Shown: piece by piece, positions 58,385 to 64,000 of the stretch | Layout: every line of letters begins with the position of its first letter | Numbering within the stretch: position 1 is the stretch's first letter | Source of the DNA: Petrosia ficiformis | Lineage: Eukaryota; Porifera; Demospongiae; Haplosclerida; Petrosiidae | Direction: 5' to 3' | DNA: 64,000 bases | NCBI GenBank assembly: GCA_947044365.1 | Contig: OX345636.1 | Span: 37,907,212 to 37,971,211, forward strand | Notes under the pieces: generated by a model | Seen by the model: only the letters and a program-made list of their open reading frames with translations | Databases searched by the model: none | Told to the model about the DNA's origin: nothing | Made by a program: the position numbers and the translations under genes

Positions 58385-61300
58385 AGTTATGGTTGCATTA
58401 TTCCAATTGGCAAAGAGTCTTACATTTGTTACAAATGTAAACAACGAGTGGAGAACCTTCCCAGTCTACTAGATAAAGCAGCAAGTGAGAAAGCTGAGAT
58501 ACTACACTTTATAGGTAGACATCTAACCATGCCAGGCCCAGAAAGAAAACGATGTGGGACATATACAGATACTCAATTATATTCAAAGTGTGCTGCTATT
58601 ACTCCACCATCAAGCACACAAATAAAGGATGTAAAAGATGATGAAGATTTTCCAGTTTCGGTAAGTATTAGAATATTCATGAAACTTAGAATAATAATTA
58701 TTAAATATCTATCATTAGGTTAAAATTAGCTATCCCTCAGGTGAAAAGACTATTGATATCAACTCATCATGGACAAATAAAAAATGTCAAACGCATTGCT
58801 AGGAGGAACTACACATCCCTGTCTTCTTCTCTAGCCTCATGTTCTCGTACCAGCAACAAGGTATTGATGGATGTCGCTCGTGGTATCAGGAAAGAGATAA
58901 AAGGTATTTGTTCTGAAAGCCACAACTCTGTTCTACGAGATACTTATGAGGGTGTCAAGCATTTCAGCTGGGAAACAGTATGGTTGGAACTGCTGAAGCA
59001 GGTTCCAACATTAATTAAACTTTTAATTACCATTCTACCCGACCACAAACAAAGCAGAAATGTTGTCTGCCTTATTGTATGCATCATGTTGAAGAAGAGT
59101 CTTGGCAAAATGGGTCTAGTTCAGAGGGTGTTATCAATTTTGTTATATGGTAACAGATGTAACAAACAAGTAAGCTATAACTAAATGTTGTAGTATATAT
59201 ATTTTTTATCTTAATTGGTCAGGTTTTCAATTCTCTACAACCTTTGATGGTATGTCTGTCCCATAGTGGAACTTTAAAGTTAGTGGACAGACTATGTGAA
59301 GATTATGATGTTAAGGTTAAGTTTTGGTCTGATGAACTCATGGACTCTCTAAAGGTTGTTTTATTTCTGTGTTAAGATGGTATGTTTATTTAAATGTTCA
59401 CTTAATTATAGAAAAGAATCTCATGTCCTGTTCAGCCAAATGAGTATTGCCAGTATATGAGGAGGAGAATGATGATGAGGATGATGTGCAATTTTTGTAC
59501 AGTGAATTTGATTACAGTGATACAGAGAGCGATTTGGGTGATGACGAAACACAAGAATCAATAATCAGTACAGAGGATGAATTAGATGATAAGTTTATAG
59601 AAGATACCATGGAAGAGATGTTAGAGGCTGTCGAGAAATATCTAGAACAGAATGATGATGAGAGTCAGACATGTTCAAGCCAGTCCCTTGAAGCTGTTGA
59701 AGGTACATGTAGTTCATCTATGAATAAACCGGTGAAGTCTTCATGGAAAGGGTTTAAGATTGTAGGTGACAATATTGATAAAAACTTTTGCCGTTCCTTT
59801 CAGAGGGTTGACTTTCAGACACGATCTTTCCACTATTTTCATAGTTATGCAGTTCTTGATAGAATATACAGATACTCCAAGTTCTGGAGAAGTGAATTTC
59901 ACATTAATTTTACCATCAGATGATGAAATTAGCTCATTACTGCAAGTATTTGGCATCTTGGTGTTAAGGTATGGACAAAATATATTTTGCATTTATGTGT
60001 TTATCATAATGTTTATTTAACAATGTAGGATATTGGTGAAACATCTTGAACAATTTAGTAGTGAAAAACAGAGTGTTTTGTGGCAGATTGAACATAGATT
60101 CTCAGCAAACATGGCACACAAATCAGATACTGTAAGCTTCATTTCATCAATTATCCTGTTTTCATTGGCAATTTATGTATTATTTATGGCCTGGCTCTAT
60201 ATTTAATTTACACTTCAACAGGTGTGATTATATTTTACCACTTCTTATTAGTGTTGATATTGTTATTGATTTATCTTATCTCTTCCAAAAATTCTAATTA
60301 TATAGGTACCCTTGGGTATTCAGCTTTTGAATGAAATGAAGGTGGATGAGATGTGCAAAATTATGGCTGGATTACATCAATATGTCCCATTTATATGCTC
60401 CGAGGAACACCTAACTCTTCCAAACGATGAAGTTTTTCTTATAAGAAGATTAACATGTGGGAGACACTTTTTTGGGGAGACCAGCTCACAGTGGCACGTG
60501 CAAGAGGCTCTATTGCAATTAGAAGAAACCATCCAGATGATAAGAAAGACTCAAAGGACTTGTTCCAACTGTGGAGGACTGGCATTCTAGGATGACGTTT
60601 ATGAAAGTGAGTGAAATGTAATATTACAGTAAAAGACGTGAGTTATTTATAGGTGATGTTTACAGTTAATGCACACCAGCTTTACAGTAATGTACTTTGC
60701 AAATGATGAAATCAATCACACATTACACATTTCTCACATATATGTAATGGACTTTGGACTTTTTAAGTATTCTTTAGTAATAATAATTGGTATATAGAAG
60801 AACTCAACTCAACAAGAATGTGACTACTTATATACAGAAACTAACAATAAACAAAAGAAGAATGAGGAGGCTAAGAGCAAGGACAATAACACAATGACAA
60901 GGACTAAAAGTACATGTATTAAACTGAGGACATATAGCAATTTATACCAACTAAAATCTATTAACACATAACTTGACTAAACAGTACATTGACAAAAATC
61001 TCTTTGTTACATATACTAGGTAGTTTGGAAAAGGCTGTATTCAGATAAGTCCAGTTCTGAAAAAGGCACGATGTTTCAGCTAAAAAATCTAATCCACCGA
61101 ACTTCTGTGCCACTTGACCCTCAAGACAACATGAAGGCAGCTGAAGATTTCATTGAAATTGTATTGGAGTCTCATATTCTCACTGCTGCAAAACATTTAT
61201 TAAGCATTAATCCTAATTACTCTTTGCAGGAAACATGTAAGATGATTGTGGACAATTTTGTGATTCTAACGCCTCAGTCACAAGATAAGAAGCACTCAGT

Positions 61301-61894
61301 GTGTGATGGCATACATTTATATGCGTGTGAGGTAGTAACTCTGGGTCTGATATGGTACAATTAATTTATGTAGATGCCACAAGGGAAGGAGATGGTGACA
61401 GAATAATTTTACTTTGAAAATTTTTTCTTTTAGCCTTTAAAGGCATCGGGCCGTACAAATTATAGTAAGGAAGCTGCCATTCTGCTACTGCAGTACCACT
61501 TCTTACTGGGCGAGGATGTAATGTGCCTTGTGATTTGCATATAGAACATCTAAACCGCCGACTGAAAGGAATAATAAAAAACATGGGATCAAACATTCAG
61601 CCTCCTTCATTAGTTCGGGCAGCAAGATCTGTTGGAGTTGTTCACAACATATGTTCAATACTTGAAATGGAAATCAGAGGGAAAAAAGAATCAATTAAAC
61701 ATGCGGTCCCATCAGCATCAAAGGACATGAAGCTTTTAATTGACCAACTTACCGAATATAATGTGTTTACAAAGTCACCAAACAGACAACATCCATCTTT
61801 TCATTTCAAGCATGGACTATTGGAAAGTTATGACAAAGAAAAGCTCATAGATTGGTTGGTGGAAAATGTTATTGTAGAAATGATTAATTTATAA
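58385..61894 (+). pseudogene. DUF6589-type protein gene (putative transposase), frameshifted
   Basis: Exons about 58385-58660, 58741-59169, 59223-59354, 59412-59968, 60029-60131, 60306-60606, 61020-61365 and 61435-61894. The first begins in the left arm and has a zinc-binding CIIPIGKESYICYKC segment. Exon 2 contains ISTHHGQIKNVKR. Exon 4 has a long acidic stretch, then VGDNIDKNF and RSFHYFHSYAVLDRI. Exon 6, in a shifted frame, has GDQLTVARARGS. The last has PCDLHIEHLNRRLKGII and NMGSNIQP. These are the conserved blocks of DUF6589 proteins found in large numbers in cnidarians and sponges. Frameshifts occur in exon 4 (near 59450 and 59865), exon 6 (near 60475) and around 61365-61500. The role is inferred from context: with flanking TIRs it is the best candidate for the transposase. 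Confidence 0.82.
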
Positions 61895-61899
61895 ATAAA

Positions 61900-62100
61900 A
61901 ATTAACATGCAAAAGTGCTAACATAGTTCATAATTATTCTTTTTCATTGTAATCACAGAAGGCATTGTTTCATTTATTTCAGTTTCAATTTAATCTCTAA
62001 TATCTCCAGTAACAGTATTCAAACATCAATACATTATAATAACATCAATACAATCAATTACACAATTAAGATTTGAACATTAATACAATCAATAACAATT
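61900..62100. other. Intergenic spacer between convergent genes
   Basis: AT-rich with repeated AACATCAATACAATCAAT motifs. It separates the stop codons of the DUF6589 and helicase genes and probably holds both polyadenylation signals. Confidence 0.5.
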
Positions 62101-63528
62101 ATTACTTAGAACATTCAATACATAGACAAGAATTGGCACATATATCACAACACTTACAATCAACTACAGCAGTTCTGTTAGATGAAAATTTAAAAATTTT
62201 AAATAAGAGTTCACGACGACATTTTTCTTCATTGATTGCATAATCTTTTACATCTTCGTCTACATGTTTTCCATGATAATAAAGCATACTTGCTTCTGAT
62301 GGTAAAGAATCTTGTCCTGCACGTCCCAATTCCTGAACATACTGTTCGAAAGATGTTGGAGGCCCCCAGTGTACGATTTTTCGAATGTCATGACAGTCAA
62401 TCCCTATCCTGAATGCTGTTGTTCCTACAACAATAATAGTTTACCGTCACTTGCACACAACGAATGCAGAACCTTTTCTTTCCTATCAGTGGTGGAAGCA
62501 CGAGTAAACATTTCAACAATTCAAAATTCATGAAAGTCTGCAGGATAATTTGGCGGGAATGTGAAGTATGCTCCAAAAGACTTATGTAATGAGTAATACA
62601 AATCACCACAGTCATAGTACGTTCTGCAAAATATTATTGTCTTTGGATATTCCAGTCCCTGAGATTTGACCTCTTCTGCTACATTATTACAAAATTCAGA
62701 CATTTTCGGGCGAACAGTAAATTTAATGTTTTGTCTATATGGAGGAAGACCAATCAGAATGGGTTTTAACATTGAAAGACGTTGGCAAGCAACAACAAAG
62801 GTAGAATTAGTTTCACTTGCTGTCAGAGCAAGCACATTTACCAAAGAATGAATGATACTCCTTATTTCGCCTATATATATAGGTGGGCAAATGCAGTCCA
62901 GAAATCATCTCCCCTGTGGTGAAATTCATCTCTATAATATTTGTTTTATTTTGCATCAACTTTAATTAAAGCTTACCAAGATTTAACACAATGTAATTCA
63001 TCTATGACAAAAGCGACTAGTCTTTTCTTGTATACTGGTGACAACAGCATATTGCGGTATAGCGGGTTGCATATATACAATACACTCGGGGCTTATAAAT
63101 ACTAGTTGACAATTGCCTTTCATGACCTGGTTGACTGCACCTCTATCAGTTTGAAGTTCACCTACAAATTCTGCAGATATACCACAAGGGGTGAATTTGT
63201 CTTTTTGGTCTATCATCAAAGAGGTTAGAGGACTCACACACACAACTATACTCCCTGGTTTACCTGTGATCCATTGAATATATGCTTATAATAATGATAA
63301 AAACTTACCATTCAAATTATCAAATACAATTGGCAAAATTCCGTATATTAGAGATTTACCATAGCCTGTTGGCAAAGAAACAAACACATCATGTCCTGAC
63401 AAGAATGCAAGCAAAGCCTCTGATTGTTTTTCTTTAAGTTTCACCCCCAACTTCCCTGCAGCAAAGTCTAAAGCCTTCTTCTCTTTCGACATACTATTCT
63501 CTTTTCCTAGCGAAAGGCGGTCCCTCAC
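62101..63528 (-). pseudogene. RecQ-like helicase gene of the transposon, frameshifted
   Basis: The first exon (63528-63309) has LKEKQSEALLAFLSGHDVF and LPTGYGKSLIYG (Walker A). The second (about 63262-62977) has CVSPLTSLMIDQK (motif Ia), FISPE and FVIDELHCVKSW (motif II). Later sequence has VLALTAS (motif III), KTIIFCRTYYDCGDLYY (motif IV), TTAFRIGIDCHDI (motif V), QYVQELGRAGQDS (motif VI) and a Cys-rich end CKCCDICANSC resembling the RecQ zinc-binding domain. Frame changes near 62520, 62440 and 62330 disrupt it. It reads toward the DUF6589 gene. RecQ helicases unwind DNA 3' to 5'; in a transposon this may help processing or repair of ends (inference). Confidence 0.85.
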
Positions 63529-63640
63529 TTGACAGATACGTTACGCTCGAAGATTTCCAGAACGAACAGATCATGCATATCAACGTTAGTACACCAGACC
63601 CTCTTTTCGTTTAGAAGGAGGGGCTGGCTACGCGAGACTA

Positions 63641-63812
63641 GGTATTATGTAGCTTTGTAGGCGGTGAGGAAGTCTTTGCTGTTCTGCCCACTGGTTATAG
63701 CAAATCTCTGTGCTACCAGTGCTTGCCATTTATCTTTGATAGTCTCAGAACTGATGGATTGCTGTTTGTCATTCTTGTTATCACCCCTCTGGTAGCTATA
63801 ATAAAGGATCAG
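63641..63812 (+). pseudogene. Old RecQ-like helicase copy, right piece
   Basis: Directly after the transposon end the frame reads FVGGEEVFAVLPTGYSKSLC, CLPFIFDSL and VILVITPLVAIIKDQ, ending at a GTAAGA donor at 63813. The Walker A Gly before Lys is replaced by Ser (GYSKS). The region before EEV is completed by sequence left of 19239, so the 5.5-kb transposon sits inside this older helicase copy. Beyond 63813 no further helicase exon is seen to the window end. Confidence 0.85.
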
Positions 63813-64000
63813 GTAAGAAAGCATCCTTCTTTGGGTAATCATATGCATATTGTTTTATTAGCAGCTGATACATCAATGTTCAACTCCTCAAAACGCTGCA
63901 CTACTAAACTTTTCCAAACTTGTAAAGTCTTGGAGTAAGATGTCTGTCTTTTCCGCAACCAAGATGGCATAAGCTCCACCTGTATGGGCGTGTATTAAAA
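63813..64000. other. Window end, no feature recognised
   Basis: Intron-like sequence following the helicase donor; nothing further identified. Confidence 0.4.

Larger units (their letters stand above)
58385..63640. mobile_element. DUF6589/RecQ DNA transposon, right arm
   Basis: Carries a plus-strand DUF6589-type gene (58385-61894) and a minus-strand RecQ-like helicase gene (about 63528-62101). The 3' ends of the two genes face each other across a short AT-rich spacer. The right end is ...GGGGCTGGCTACGCGAGACTA at 63640, the inverted copy of the left arm at 19243. Total element length without the Gypsy is about 5.5 kb. Both genes carry frameshifts, so this copy is inactive. The start of the DUF6589 gene lies in the left arm. 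Confidence 0.88.

Noticed and set aside
1..64000. tRNA or rRNA genes
   Set aside because: I saw no sequence with convincing A and B boxes plus cloverleaf, and no rRNA-like stretch; a tRNA scan would be needed to exclude one.

Overview
This is animal nuclear DNA. It is AT-rich, its exons are short and separated by GT-AG introns, and it holds recognisable metazoan gene families (animal-type lipoxygenase, MCM2, an inositol-trisphosphate-receptor-like gene). Gypsy, CR1, DIRS, hAT and Tc1-like mobile elements are abundant. The style fits an early-branching metazoan such as a demosponge, but that assignment is inference; nothing in the window names the species.

Layout. 1-2143: last three exons of lipoxygenase copy A. 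2144-13300: a repeat-rich spacer (palindromic TIR elements, RecQ-helicase fragments, a threefold 814-bp tandem repeat). 13315-18462: a complete six-exon lipoxygenase, copy B, with all five expected iron ligands. 18950-63950: a deep nest of mobile elements. Exon arrays and satellites occupy its middle: a decayed MCM2 3' end (25.3-28.8 kb) with a 97-bp tandem array in one intron; non-LTR, DIRS and Tc1-like relics (29-32.9 kb); a roughly 180-bp degenerate repeat (33-36.2 kb); a 6.1-kb satellite with a 172-bp higher-order unit (37.3-43.4 kb); and the 5' part of an IP3-receptor-like gene (43.5-58.13 kb) whose introns hold a CR1 element, hAT elements and microsatellites.

The main result is the nest. 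An old RecQ-like helicase copy is split between about 19.2 kb and 63.64 kb. Its two halves flank one roughly 5.5-kb DNA transposon (left arm 19239-19520, right arm 58385-63640) that carries a DUF6589-type protein and a divergently placed RecQ-like helicase. That transposon is split by a Gypsy LTR retrotransposon: the outer LTR edges at 19521 and 58379 are both flanked by GGGAC. The Gypsy gag is in turn split by a 34-kb block (about 23.98-58.13 kb) that begins upstream of a decayed MCM2 and ends inside an exon of the IP3-receptor-like gene. The gag also contains a 507-bp helicase-fragment element with near-perfect 9-bp target duplications and a 69-bp palindromic MITE with perfect ones. Either a 34-kb genomic block really inserted into a retrotransposon, or the assembly is chimeric there; long reads across the two junctions would decide.

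Three small elements ending in TAGTCT/AGACTA with 9-bp target duplications, two of them carrying helicase fragments, share their end structure with the DUF6589/RecQ element. I read this as one DNA-transposon group that I cannot place in a named superfamily. Nearly all coding sequences in the window other than lipoxygenase B (and, as far as visible, A) carry frameshifts or stops.
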